A stretch of 24,236 nucleotides of DNA from Nanobdellota archaeon (lineage in GTDB: Archaea; Nanobdellota; Nanobdellia; Woesearchaeales; GW2011-AR9): positions 1 to 24,236 of the forward strand of contig JAHJDQ010000091.1 in NCBI GenBank assembly GCA_018812355.1. Direction: 5' to 3'. Numbering within the stretch: position 1 is the stretch's first letter; every line of letters begins with the position of its first letter. Below, piece after piece: positions 14,384 to 20,855 of this stretch. The notes beneath the pieces are model-generated. The model was given only the letters and a program-made list of their open reading frames with translations. It did no database searches and was not told the origin of the DNA. Position numbers and translations under genes: made by a program.

Positions 14384-15061
14384 ATGATACCAAATACCCA
14401 AACAATTGAGAATGTGGTTGGATTCAATCCTGCCGTTATAATGCAAGAAAATTATGCTGAAGCACGATACAATGAAGATAGTGGAGAGTTTACTCCTGCT
14501 GAAAGTCTGCCTAGTGTAGATACTATAATTGCTAGTAATTATACTGTTCCAGTAGCTGAAGAGCCACAAAACGATCGAAAAGCAAGATTAGGAATCAAAG
14601 AAACAGTGACTAGTAAAGGTGGCTATGATTTAACTGTAGCAAATTTTGGAAATGACCATTATAGAGTTGACGTTTTCCCAGGGAGAGATGATTGGGTCGG
14701 TTTGGGGGTAATTAGTAGTTTTGGAAATTATCTTGATAGAGCTGTTTCCGGGTTAAAGGGTCATGTTTCTGAAAAGAAAACAAACAAAATTAGAAAAATG
14801 GCTTTAAACGCAATAAAATGTGCTAATCCTGATTATAATGGTAATATAGAAGACTTTACAGTTGAAATGAAAGGGATGAGTTGGACCGTCCATTCCTCAG
14901 AGGTACTTAGACCTGAAGCAAGACCTTACCAACCATCAATGCCACAAATGATGCGGGAGATTTCAACATATTTAAATTTGTTTAAGCAAGATGCACCAGT
15001 TTACACATTCCCAACAATTGAACCAAAACCTGTTGAAGTAGCATACAAAATTGCTGCTTAA
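14384..15061 (+). CDS. Unrecognised 225-residue protein
   Basis: I do not recognise this protein. It starts at ATG 14384 behind a TATA box. The N-terminal 70 residues are polar and Glu/Pro-rich (YNEDSGEFTPAESLPSVD). A mixed alpha/beta core follows (ETVTSKGGYDLTVANFGNDH, YRVDVFPGRDDWVGLGVISS), then a Lys-rich helix (VSEKKTNKIRKMALNAIKCA) and a Pro-rich end. There is no signal peptide, membrane segment or Cys cluster. It stands alone between the HEPN-MNT operon and a convergent membrane gene and has its own T-tract terminator, so it is probably monocistronic. Confidence 0.65.
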   Translation: MIPNTQTIENVVGFNPAVIMQENYAEARYNEDSGEFTPAESLPSVDTIIASNYTVPVAEEPQNDRKARLGIKETVTSKGGYDLTVANFGNDHYRVDVFPGRDDWVGLGVISSFGNYLDRAVSGLKGHVSEKKTNKIRKMALNAIKCANPDYNGNIEDFTVEMKGMSWTVHSSEVLRPEARPYQPSMPQMMREISTYLNLFKQDAPVYTFPTIEPKPVEVAYKIAA

Positions 15062-15074
15062 TTTTCTTTTTTTT
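15062..15074 (+). terminator. T-tract terminator
   Basis: TTTTC followed by eight Ts begins immediately after the stop codon at 15059-15061. Confidence 0.55.
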
Positions 15075-15078
15075 AAAT

Positions 15079-15555
15079 TTAAATTTTCTTAATCATAAAA
15101 CTTAAAGCAGACTCCCCGGCTGTACTTACTAATAAGACAATCACGCCGGCAATCAAAACACCAATAACGGCCGCTTTAAAGAAATCTTTGAATTTAAAAC
15201 CCAAAATATAAGCCGCTAAGGCTCCAGAATAAACACCTGAGCCCGGTAAAGGAACGCCAATGAAAATAGCCAATCCTAAAATACCATACTTCTCAACGTA
15301 CTTATGCGCTTTTCTCTGTACTCTTGAAACGGTTTTCTGATATAGTTTGTTGATAAAATTAATTTTTAGAAATAAGTAGATAATATTATTCAGAAAGAAG
15401 TAAATTAATGGAGCTAAGAGAATATTAGTGAGCACGCAAATGAAAAAGATTGCCGTTAGAGATAAATTAGTATTAAAGACGCCATAAGGGATTGATGCTC
15501 TTAACTCTAAGAAAGGTAGTAAAGTTAAAGCAATCAATTCTAAGATGGCTGACAT
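15079..15555 (-). CDS. Small multidrug-export family membrane protein (COG2426-like)
   Basis: This 158-residue protein has about four hydrophobic segments: about 2-20, 31-58, 91-115 and 127-146. The loop GVPLPGSGVYSGALAAYILG (about 99-118) and the early FLELRASIPYGV match the putative small multidrug export family, distantly related to DedA membrane proteins. Family knowledge gives a transport-like role, but the substrate is not established. TATTTAAAG on the plus strand (15577-15585) lies about 26 bases before ATG 15555 and suggests a leaderless message. It converges on the orphan gene at 14384. Confidence 0.85.
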   Translation of the reverse strand: MSAILELIALTLLPFLELRASIPYGVFNTNLSLTAIFFICVLTNILLAPLIYFFLNNIIYLFLKINFINKLYQKTVSRVQRKAHKYVEKYGILGLAIFIGVPLPGSGVYSGALAAYILGFKFKDFFKAAVIGVLIAGVIVLLVSTAGESALSFMIKKI

Positions 15556-15576
15556 AGACTAAAGAAAATTAAGGTG

Positions 15577-15585
15577 TATTTAAAG
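15577..15585 (-). promoter_or_regulatory. TATA box of the export-family gene
   Basis: CTTTAAATA on the minus strand is centred about 26 bases upstream of ATG 15555. It overlaps the end of the zinc-ribbon frame ending at 15580. Confidence 0.45.
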
Positions 15586-15704
15586 TTTTATCCTATGATG
15601 ACAGTAGTGGCAACCAATTACCCTTAAACCAGAGAATAATAAAACTTTTAATTTGTTTCCACAATTGGGACAATCGAGACTTTTTTTATTAATTTTATAT
15701 TCAC
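15580..15704 (-). CDS. Short zinc-ribbon protein with an apparent frameshift
   Basis: The minus strand encodes SLDCPNCGNKLKVLLFSG and then LRVIGCHYCHHRIKL before a TAA at 15580-15582, giving a clean CXXC-X18-CXXC zinc ribbon. The frame has no ATG, GTG or TTG between the pth2 stop and the first Cys. A GTG at 15702-15704, about 25 bases after a TATA box (TTTATATAA, 15730-15738), is one frame off. A run of seven As (15681-15687) lies between; one additional A would join the GTG to the zinc ribbon and give a 41-residue protein. Possible explanations are a homopolymer sequencing error, slippage at the run, an ATT start at 15693, or decay. Confidence 0.45.
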
Positions 15705-15759
15705 CGTCGAGAGAGGAGAAAGAGGAATTATATAAAGATTCTCGAGAACTTGAAAGTGA

Positions 15760-16101
15760 TTAAAGAAGAGATAGTTTTTCGGTAATCTCATCAATCAATT
15801 CTTCTTCTGCTGGACCGATGGCAACACAAGTTTTTGTGCCAGGAGCAACGACAGTTTTACCAGCATCAGTGATTAAAGCAGCTGTAAGATCGTTATCTTT
15901 TGCCTGTTGGAATAGTTTGACCAATTCTTTTTCATCTTTTACTTTGACGACAATTTTAGCCATTCCTGCTTCCCGCCAAGCTTGCACTATTTTAGAATCA
16001 GATTTCAGCACAGCATCGACTGAAGCATGTGCAGCCTGGGAACATGCCTTCCCCCGAGGGAGTTTTAAGTCAGATCTGATTATTATTACTTGTTTATACA
16101 T
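15760..16101 (-). CDS. pth2: Peptidyl-tRNA hydrolase, Pth2 family
   Basis: Pth2 frees tRNA from prematurely released peptidyl-tRNA and is the archaeal/eukaryotic type of this enzyme. The 113 residues match the family along their whole length: QVIIIRSDLKLPRGKACSQA with AHASVDA (about residues 4-30), the KIVVKVKDEKEL strand, and the closing TDAGKTVVAPGTKTCVAIGP with Asp and Thr residues of the active region. A plus-strand TTTAAAAA (16125-16132) about 27 bases before ATG 16101 indicates a leaderless start. An in-frame reading continues past its stop into the zinc ribbon, but two independent genes are more likely. Confidence 0.96.
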   Translation of the reverse strand: MYKQVIIIRSDLKLPRGKACSQAAHASVDAVLKSDSKIVQAWREAGMAKIVVKVKDEKELVKLFQQAKDNDLTAALITDAGKTVVAPGTKTCVAIGPAEEELIDEITEKLSLL

Positions 16102-16139
16102 ATTATTTGGAAAAGAATTGTTGTTTAAAAATTGTTTGG

Positions 16140-16499
16140 TTAAAGAGGATCTATCAACCCTCTTAATTCCCGCAAACCAGAAGCTAAATCAGCCTTACTT
16201 TGTAAATTATGGTGACAATAACAGTAAAGGATTTGTTCCAAACGTTTTTTATCAGCAGAACTAAGAGAGCTTACTAAACTTGTTTTCCCAATTAAACTTC
16301 GTTCTACCAATCCAATTTCATCATGGTTTAAACCAAGCTGATCTTTAAGATAAGAACGATAAGCGCCCTTACGTCGCTGACAAAAATTAATTCTAAAAAG
16401 AGTTTCTCTTAACGAGAGCACACCAGGACTACTGTCATAAAGAGTACTTAAGGAAGAATTTTTTATTCCGTAATCTCCATAGTCAACATAATCAGTCAT
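16140..16499 (-). CDS. Unrecognised 119-residue protein
   Basis: I do not recognise this protein. It starts at ATG 16499. The N-terminus is Tyr/Asp/Ser-rich (MTDYVDYGDYGIKNSSLSTL). The rest looks helical and basic (LRETLFRINFCQRRKGAYRS, LERSLIGKTSLVSS-like segment) with Cys residues at the end of a helix (ILYCYCHHNLQ). There is no membrane segment. It lies between trmB and pth2 on the same strand with its own short intergenic gaps. No clear promoter or ribosome binding site is visible, so the start is uncertain. Confidence 0.5.
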   Translation of the reverse strand: MTDYVDYGDYGIKNSSLSTLYDSSPGVLSLRETLFRINFCQRRKGAYRSYLKDQLGLNHDEIGLVERSLIGKTSLVSSLSSADKKRLEQILYCYCHHNLQSKADLASGLRELRGLIDPL

Positions 16500-16534
16500 T
16501 TTTATTAAAGAAAATTAAAAACAGATAAAAAACT

Positions 16535-17320
16535 TTACTTTCTCCATTCTCTTAAGAATAAACCATTAAAGTAGCTGACAAATAGCGGAGCTTCAACCCA
16601 AACTGCAGAATCATAACTTTTATGGATTTTCAAATCGTCAGTTAAAAACAACATTAAATGTTTATTGTCAACAACACAAAAACGAGCAGTACTATCTTTA
16701 TGCATCTGCACTTGTGAATATTTAGAAATGTCATCAAGTAAAGTTTTATTTGTATTGGGAGAGGTGATAATTTTTACATCAACTTTACGTTTAGCAGCTC
16801 TTTTAAGATGGTTAGCAAGCAAATCATGTTTTCTTTCCAAACCAGTTTTAGAAGTCATCAAGACAATATTTTTCTCAGCATTTTTAACCAGATAAACTAA
16901 ATGATCGTAAGCTTTTTCTCGGCCTCTAAAAGCGCCACTTCGATCAGTAGGATCAACTAATTTAATTCCGTCTGTGTGTAAAGAATTTAATTCAATTAAA
17001 ACATCACTATCTTTTAACTTAGATAAAATATGATTACGTTGACTCGCTTCCTCAACAACTTTTTTCTTAACTCTCTCAACAACTTCTGCTGGAGGAACAG
17101 CCAAATATTTAATTGGTTTACCTACTTTTACAATAATAAAACCTTTCTTTTCTAAAGATTCTAAAACATCATAAGCTCTGCTTCTTGGTACGTTAGAGAT
17201 ATCAGATAATTCACCTGCTGTAGAGACTCCTCTTGACAATAAAGCGATCCATAATTTACTTTCATAAGAGTTCAGACCGAAGTCTTTGAGTTTGTTTAAA
17301 AAGTCTTTTTGTACGATCAT
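16535..17320 (-). CDS. TrmB-family transcriptional regulator
   Basis: This is a 261-residue regulator. The N-terminal winged helix (about residues 8-75, LKDFGLNSYESKLWIALLSR, GELSDISNVPRSRAYDVLES) is the TrmB signature. The C-terminal half (about 105-260) is the effector domain with a phospholipase-D-like fold (AEKNIVLMTSK, VKIITSPNTNK, ARFCVVDNKHLMLFL). TrmB proteins sense sugars or other metabolites; the ligand is unknown. A GGGGG ribosome binding site (17328-17332) precedes ATG 17320. It lies in the loop of a possible GTGTTT/AAACAC hairpin (17322-17327, 17352-17357). The TATA box is at 17393-17403, and a TACT...AGTA palindrome upstream may be its own operator. Confidence 0.88.
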   Translation of the reverse strand: MIVQKDFLNKLKDFGLNSYESKLWIALLSRGVSTAGELSDISNVPRSRAYDVLESLEKKGFIIVKVGKPIKYLAVPPAEVVERVKKKVVEEASQRNHILSKLKDSDVLIELNSLHTDGIKLVDPTDRSGAFRGREKAYDHLVYLVKNAEKNIVLMTSKTGLERKHDLLANHLKRAAKRKVDVKIITSPNTNKTLLDDISKYSQVQMHKDSTARFCVVDNKHLMLFLTDDLKIHKSYDSAVWVEAPLFVSYFNGLFLREWRK

Positions 17321-17392
17321 TGTGTTTCCCCCACATAAATATTAGATTAGTAAACACCTAGAACCAGCTTTATTAGCTTAAGATTTAGAATT

Positions 17393-17428
17393 CTTTATAA
17401 ATGTTTCCGTATTGAGTACTATATAGTA
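17393..17428 (-). promoter_or_regulatory. trmB promoter and upstream palindrome
   Basis: TTTATAAA (within 17393-17403) predicts transcription from about 17372 with a leader of some 50 bases. Upstream, TACTATATAGTA (17417-17428) is a perfect palindrome, and a partial copy GTATATAGT follows (17429-17437). Haloarchaeal TrmB recognises TACT-spacer-GAGTA-like sites, so this is a plausible self-operator; its position upstream of the TATA box would fit activation. Confidence 0.5.
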
Positions 17429-17436
17429 GTATATAG

Positions 17437-17721
17437 TTAATTATCAACTGTAAACAAACGAGAATCATTTACTTTAAATAATTTAATTCTGGCACCAGCA
17501 TCAAGCCAACCATGCGCATAATTTAAAGCAGCAAAAGCTGTTACTAAATCTTCTTTTTCAACAAAGTAATGAGCATCTTTAAAGTATCTTTGAGCCATGT
17601 CAAAGAAATCCTCGGCTTGTTCCAATCTCTCTTGATCGAAAGCAACTTTCGCTTTCTCTAAAGCCTGTTTAGTAATTGAGAAGTATTTTTCTAGTTTTTC
17701 TGTGGTGATTGTCTTGAGCAT
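17437..17721 (-). CDS. DUF357 family protein
   Basis: This 94-residue archaeal helical protein matches the DUF357 family through its second half: DMAQRYFKDAHYFVEKEDLV, then FAALNYAHGWLDAGARIKLF and KVNDSRLFTV. Members are small three-helix bundles of unknown function, common in archaea. The length is typical and there is no signal or membrane segment. It begins one base after the RelE-like gene stop on the same strand and may be read from the same transcript as the toxin-antitoxin pair. Confidence 0.85.
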   Translation of the reverse strand: MLKTITTEKLEKYFSITKQALEKAKVAFDQERLEQAEDFFDMAQRYFKDAHYFVEKEDLVTAFAALNYAHGWLDAGARIKLFKVNDSRLFTVDN

Positions 17722-17722
17722 T

Positions 17723-17977
17723 TTAATTTTTATAAACGTTCTTTCGATGACGAACCACCCTTATTTTAAGAATTTTATTAGAAAAATCAACATCGATTAG
17801 GGCTCGATAATCCCTTATCCTAAGCTTGTATAAATCTTCACCCTCATAATGTTCAAGAAAGTGAAAAGGATTCTCCTTAATACTTTCTATTTTTTTAACA
17901 ATCCTTTCAATGATAGGTTTGGGAAATTTTTCTATTTTTTTAAAAACGCCAGGATTCCATTTAATAGAATAACTCAT
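17723..17977 (-). CDS. relE: RelE/ParE-superfamily toxin
   Basis: This 84-residue basic protein has the RelE fold pattern: MSYSIKWNPGVFKKIEKFPK with two N-terminal helices, then the beta sheet YKLRIRDYRALIDVDFSNK and the closing RVVRHRKNVYKN. RelE toxins cleave mRNA in the ribosome; basic residues (Arg in LRIRDYRA, RHRKNVY) are at the expected C-terminal positions. Its ATG overlaps the antitoxin stop as ATGA, the usual coupled arrangement. ParE-like gyrase poisons share the fold, so the exact target is uncertain. Confidence 0.85.
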   Translation of the reverse strand: MSYSIKWNPGVFKKIEKFPKPIIERIVKKIESIKENPFHFLEHYEGEDLYKLRIRDYRALIDVDFSNKILKIRVVRHRKNVYKN

Positions 17978-18198
17978 TTTATTCCTAATCTTCTCTTAAC
18001 CTCTTCATGGTCAATGAGTTCAGAATCAGGAACATTCCTTGCTTCTGTAATCTCTTTTTTGACATCATCACTTAATTCAGGTTCATGAATAACTTCTTCG
18101 ATCAAACTTACTTTTACTGATGTTTCAACTAATTTGTCATATTCTGATCGAGGAATGGAAATCATTTCTTCTCCTTTTTGAGCTTCTGTTGGTGTCAT
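17974..18198 (-). CDS. Antitoxin of the RelE-type module
   Basis: The product has 74 residues from ATG 18198. A TATA box (TTTTATAAAA, 18218-18227) about 25 bases upstream fits a leaderless start there. A TTG at 18207 and an ATG at 18165 with GGAG before it are alternatives. The sequence ISIPRSEYDKLVETSVKVSL resembles archaeal antitoxins that begin with a SpoVT/AbrB-like or ribbon-like strand, followed by an acidic helical tail (EPELSDDVKKEITEARNVPD) that would wrap the toxin. It overlaps the toxin start by four bases. It probably also represses the operon. Confidence 0.75.
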   Translation of the reverse strand: MTPTEAQKGEEMISIPRSEYDKLVETSVKVSLIEEVIHEPELSDDVKKEITEARNVPDSELIDHEEVKRRLGIK

Positions 18199-18217
18199 TT
18201 TAACCAAGTTGATTCAA

Positions 18218-18227
18218 TTTTATAAAA
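18218..18227 (-). promoter_or_regulatory. TATA box of the toxin-antitoxin operon
   Basis: A TTTTATAAAA core is centred about 25 bases upstream of the antitoxin ATG at 18198. Confidence 0.5.
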
Positions 18228-18237
18228 ATCTTTCTTT

Positions 18238-18260
18238 AAAAAAACAATAAAAAAATAAAA
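18238..18260 (-). terminator. T-rich terminator of the exosome-rpoK operon
   Basis: Directly after the rpoK stop the minus strand carries T runs of 4, 7 and 7 bases broken by single bases (18257-18260, 18249-18255, 18238-18244), typical of archaeal termination. Confidence 0.6.
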
Positions 18261-18464
18261 TTAAGCAACCGGCCTTTTAACCGTAATCGGAAGAACTTCT
18301 TCGTTAAATTCAAGTAAAGCAATCTCAATCGGATTATAACTAATCTTTTCTAATTCTTGCTCACTTAATTTAACCAAAAAAGGCGCACCCATGGAAATCT
18401 GGAGTGCTCTTGAACCAATCATACGGGCTTTTTCGTACTTAGTGTATTTGAATTTCTCGCTCAT
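18261..18464 (-). CDS. rpoK: DNA-directed RNA polymerase subunit K (Rpb6/omega homologue)
   Basis: RpoK is a small assembly subunit of archaeal RNA polymerase, homologous to eukaryotic Rpb6 and bacterial omega. The 67 residues contain the family core TKYEKARMIGSRALQISMGA, then PFLV and the C-terminal PIEIALLEFNEEVLPITVKR. The length is in the normal range. Its ATG overlaps the rrp42 stop by four bases, so it is the last gene of the rrp4-rrp41-rrp42-rpoK string, followed by a T-rich terminator. Confidence 0.96.
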   Translation of the reverse strand: MSEKFKYTKYEKARMIGSRALQISMGAPFLVKLSEQELEKISYNPIEIALLEFNEEVLPITVKRPVA

Positions 18465-19264
18465 TTTACAACCTTGTTTAGTTCATCCCTTAAAAATTTT
18501 GCCTTTTCTAGAGCCAATTCAACCATTTGACCAACTTCTGCAATTGATAAAGGAGACTCTCCACCTTTTTGCATAGCAGAAATTGTTCCTTTAGAATCAG
18601 AAGCAACAGTCAAACGAGCATCGTAAGCATGCTCTTCTTCAGCAGTAGGATCGACTAACAACTTGCCACCAATTTTATAGATAGTTACAGCTAAAGGGTC
18701 TTTTAGTAAAGGTAACTTTTGATCAGTTTTCTTTTTGTAATCAATCGCACCAGTTTCTGAATCAACTTGAGGAAATTTTGCGGATTTCAAAGCAGCTAAA
18801 GCAGCTAAACCAGCCGCATCAAAAAGATTACCAGCATCATTAATTGTAATTATGTCAATGATGACAAACCAAGCTTTTTCTCCAGGAACGACACAAAGTT
18901 TTTTCATGTCAATTGCTTTTGCTTCTCTGATACCACGATCAGTAACTCTGGCTAACTCAATCGCTTTAATTCCAGGTGGACCAGATTCATACTCAGGACT
19001 AGATAAAGGTAAGAGTTCTGCGTTAATCATAATTCCGCCTTGATCAGGAGTATCGTTGTATGGTTTTTCTAAAGAGAGTTTTACTCCGGCCATAACAACA
19101 GTATCGCCAATTTGTACTCTCGTTGAACCTTCAGCAGTCCAAGAAATGTCCAAATCAATTTTAATTGGTTGGCGATAATCAGTTAGTGCACGACCATCAA
19201 GTCGTTTACCTGCTTTAGCTAACTGCATGATTGTATCTTTGTTAACAATTATTGGTGCGTTCAT
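18461..19264 (-). CDS. rrp42: Exosome complex subunit Rrp42
   Basis: Rrp42 is the structural RNase-PH-fold partner of Rrp41 in the hexameric ring of the archaeal exosome, which degrades RNA 3' to 5'. The 267 residues include KRLDGRALTDYRQPIKIDLD, GDTVVMAGVKLSLEKPYND, the GIMINAELLPLSSPEYESGP block and the C-terminal helix. The length is typical. GAGG lies seven bases before ATG 19264 within the end of rrp41, and the genes overlap by four bases. Confidence 0.97.
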   Translation of the reverse strand: MNAPIIVNKDTIMQLAKAGKRLDGRALTDYRQPIKIDLDISWTAEGSTRVQIGDTVVMAGVKLSLEKPYNDTPDQGGIMINAELLPLSSPEYESGPPGIKAIELARVTDRGIREAKAIDMKKLCVVPGEKAWFVIIDIITINDAGNLFDAAGLAALAALKSAKFPQVDSETGAIDYKKKTDQKLPLLKDPLAVTIYKIGGKLLVDPTAEEEHAYDARLTVASDSKGTISAMQKGGESPLSIAEVGQMVELALEKAKFLRDELNKVVK

Positions 19265-19968
19265 TTTCCTACCTCACCGAATTTTTCTTTCAAAGCTTTA
19301 GCTTGCATTTCGTAAATTTTTGTCGTTGCAGTTTTTGCTAATTCTAACGCTTCCATTAAATCGTTTTTAGAAATTTCTCCATCCATTTGTAACAGAGTAA
19401 TTTCCTTGCCATTATGAGTCATGGCAACGGGAATGTCAGAAACAACTGCATCATATGCTTCTTCATCATAACACAAGTCAGCAACGACAGTACCATCAAC
19501 CTGTCCTACAGCAACAGAGCTAATCATTTCTTTCATGGGAATGCCAGCATCAGCTAAAGCAATACAAGCAGCTGAGATAGCGGCACATCTTGTTCCAGCA
19601 TCTGTTTGAGGTAAATCAACAAAAACGTCAACCACTGCGTTTGGAAAAGCAGATAGGTCAACTACTGGAAGTAAAGCTTGTTCCATAACCATAGAAATTT
19701 CTTGAGCCCTTCTACTTCTTCCAGGTCTGATTCTTTCTCCTGAACCGGAAAAAGGCATCATTCCATAATTGCATCTTAAAACAGCTTTCTTTGGATCTTG
19801 TTTAAATCTGGGAAATAGTTCTCGCGGACCGTAAACAGCTGCATAAGCAGTAGTTCGACCTATTTTAAACATAGCAGAACCGTCAGCATTAGGAATAACG
19901 CCAGCTTTAGCTTCCATTGGACGTAGTTCATCATTTTTTCTTCCGTCTACTCTTTTAGTATAAGTCAT
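19261..19968 (-). CDS. rrp41: Exosome complex subunit Rrp41 (catalytic)
   Basis: Rrp41 carries the phosphorolytic active site of the exosome ring. The 235 residues show the RNase PH fold: KRVDGRKNDELRPMEAKAGV, the phosphate and RNA-binding GSGERIRPGRSRRAQEIS, LPQTDAGTRCAAISAACIAL, and SDIPVAMT, whose Asp is at the likely catalytic position. The subunit is close to normal length. GGAGGG (19974-19980 region) precedes ATG 19968 by seven bases, inside the end of rrp4. It overlaps both neighbours by four bases. Confidence 0.97.
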   Translation of the reverse strand: MTYTKRVDGRKNDELRPMEAKAGVIPNADGSAMFKIGRTTAYAAVYGPRELFPRFKQDPKKAVLRCNYGMMPFSGSGERIRPGRSRRAQEISMVMEQALLPVVDLSAFPNAVVDVFVDLPQTDAGTRCAAISAACIALADAGIPMKEMISSVAVGQVDGTVVADLCYDEEAYDAVVSDIPVAMTHNGKEITLLQMDGEISKNDLMEALELAKTATTKIYEMQAKALKEKFGEVGK

Positions 19969-20645
19969 TGTGATCCCTCCAAGAATGCTTGAATTTTGTC
20001 TGTTAATCCTGGTTGATGAGATTTTTCTTGAATCAATTTAATTGCTTTCTCAGCCAAGAGTTCTTTGTCTGATTCGCCTTTAATCCAGACTAAACCGTTC
20101 TGGCCGATAGTAACTGTACAACCAGTCTTCTCTTTGATTAAACTAATCATACTACCTTGTTTACCAATTACTCGGGGGACTTTTTGAGAATTAATTTTAA
20201 TTATTCTTCCACCAGCAACTTTATGTAATCCAGGTTCTTTCATCGTTAAATCAATTAACATTTGAGAAGTTACTTTAGTAATTTTTACAACAGCATACTC
20301 GCCAATTGCTAAGATTTGACTTAGATCTTCATTGTTACGAATGAACCTACTAGAGGCATCTTTCATGTTCATCATGGCTGTATAAGCAGTTGCAGTATCT
20401 AATCTCCAACCAGACATGGCAATGTCAACTACTTTGCCAATAATTTTGTCGCCTACTTTAGGTACGTAAGGTCCGCTTAAGGGCGTTAATTTAACGACAT
20501 GTCCTGCTAAGCTAACTAATCCTAAAACTTTGGCATAGATTTTATCATCTTTCCGGTAAGTGTTTTCTCCCGGTAAAAAGTCCATTCCTTCAGCTAAAGC
20601 TTCTCCAGGAATAACTATACTTCTTTGTTCTTTTATCATACTCAT
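19965..20645 (-). CDS. rrp4: Exosome RNA-binding cap subunit Rrp4
   Basis: Rrp4 caps the exosome ring and feeds RNA into it. The 226 residues have an N-terminal domain (about 1-55, IVIPGEALAEGMDFLPGENT), an S1 domain (about 60-135, PKVGDKIIGKVVDIAMSGWR) and a KH domain with its GXXG loop (KVPRVIGKQGSMISLIKEKT, about 155-205). No Shine-Dalgarno sequence lies within the 40 bases before ATG 20645. AGGAGG occurs 110 bases upstream, and the intervening leader can fold to bring it close. It is the first gene of the exosome-rpoK operon. Confidence 0.96.
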   Translation of the reverse strand: MSMIKEQRSIVIPGEALAEGMDFLPGENTYRKDDKIYAKVLGLVSLAGHVVKLTPLSGPYVPKVGDKIIGKVVDIAMSGWRLDTATAYTAMMNMKDASSRFIRNNEDLSQILAIGEYAVVKITKVTSQMLIDLTMKEPGLHKVAGGRIIKINSQKVPRVIGKQGSMISLIKEKTGCTVTIGQNGLVWIKGESDKELLAEKAIKLIQEKSHQPGLTDKIQAFLEGSQ

Positions 20646-20657
20646 TTTATATATTTT

Positions 20658-20760
20658 TTATCCGTTTTTAATATGGAACAAAATTGAAAATTTTGGGACA
20701 TTCCAAAAATGTTTCATATTTTTGATATGGTTTTTGAGAAACGGTACGGATAATCCTCCT
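20658..20760 (-). promoter_or_regulatory. Structured leader of rrp4 with a distant Shine-Dalgarno sequence
   Basis: AGGAGG (20755-20760) is followed by nested stems. These are 20746-20753 with 20658-20665 (8 bp), 20710-20720 with 20670-20680 (11 bp, one G-U pair) and an inner hairpin 20679-20685/20689-20695 that competes for two bases. The outer 8-bp stem closes just 12 bases before ATG 20645. If folded, the spacing from AGGAGG to ATG drops from about 109 to about 13 unpaired bases. Confidence 0.55.
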
Positions 20761-20792
20761 ATTATTTTCTCACTTTTAGCTAGAATTAAGGG

Positions 20793-20836
20793 TAATTTAT
20801 AAGGTTTACGGTAGAAAAGGTTGACAAATTTAAATA
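20793..20836. promoter_or_regulatory. Divergent TATA boxes of rrp4 and the LicD-like gene
   Basis: The minus-strand TTATAAAT (within 20793-20804) predicts rrp4 transcription from about 20772, a leader near 127 bases. The plus-strand ATTTAAATA (20828-20836) lies about 24 bases before ATG 20856. Confidence 0.5.
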
Positions 20837-20855
20837 AGGAGATTAGTTTTAAAAA

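Noticed and set aside
14360..14569. Minus-strand open frame over the start of the orphan gene at 14384
   Set aside because: It lacks a promoter or ribosome binding site, and the plus-strand frame has a TATA box, greater length and a terminator.
15580..15762. Stop-codon readthrough from pth2 into the zinc ribbon
   Set aside because: The frames agree, but Pth2 already has normal full length, the stop is TAA, and a separate TATA box precedes the zinc ribbon.
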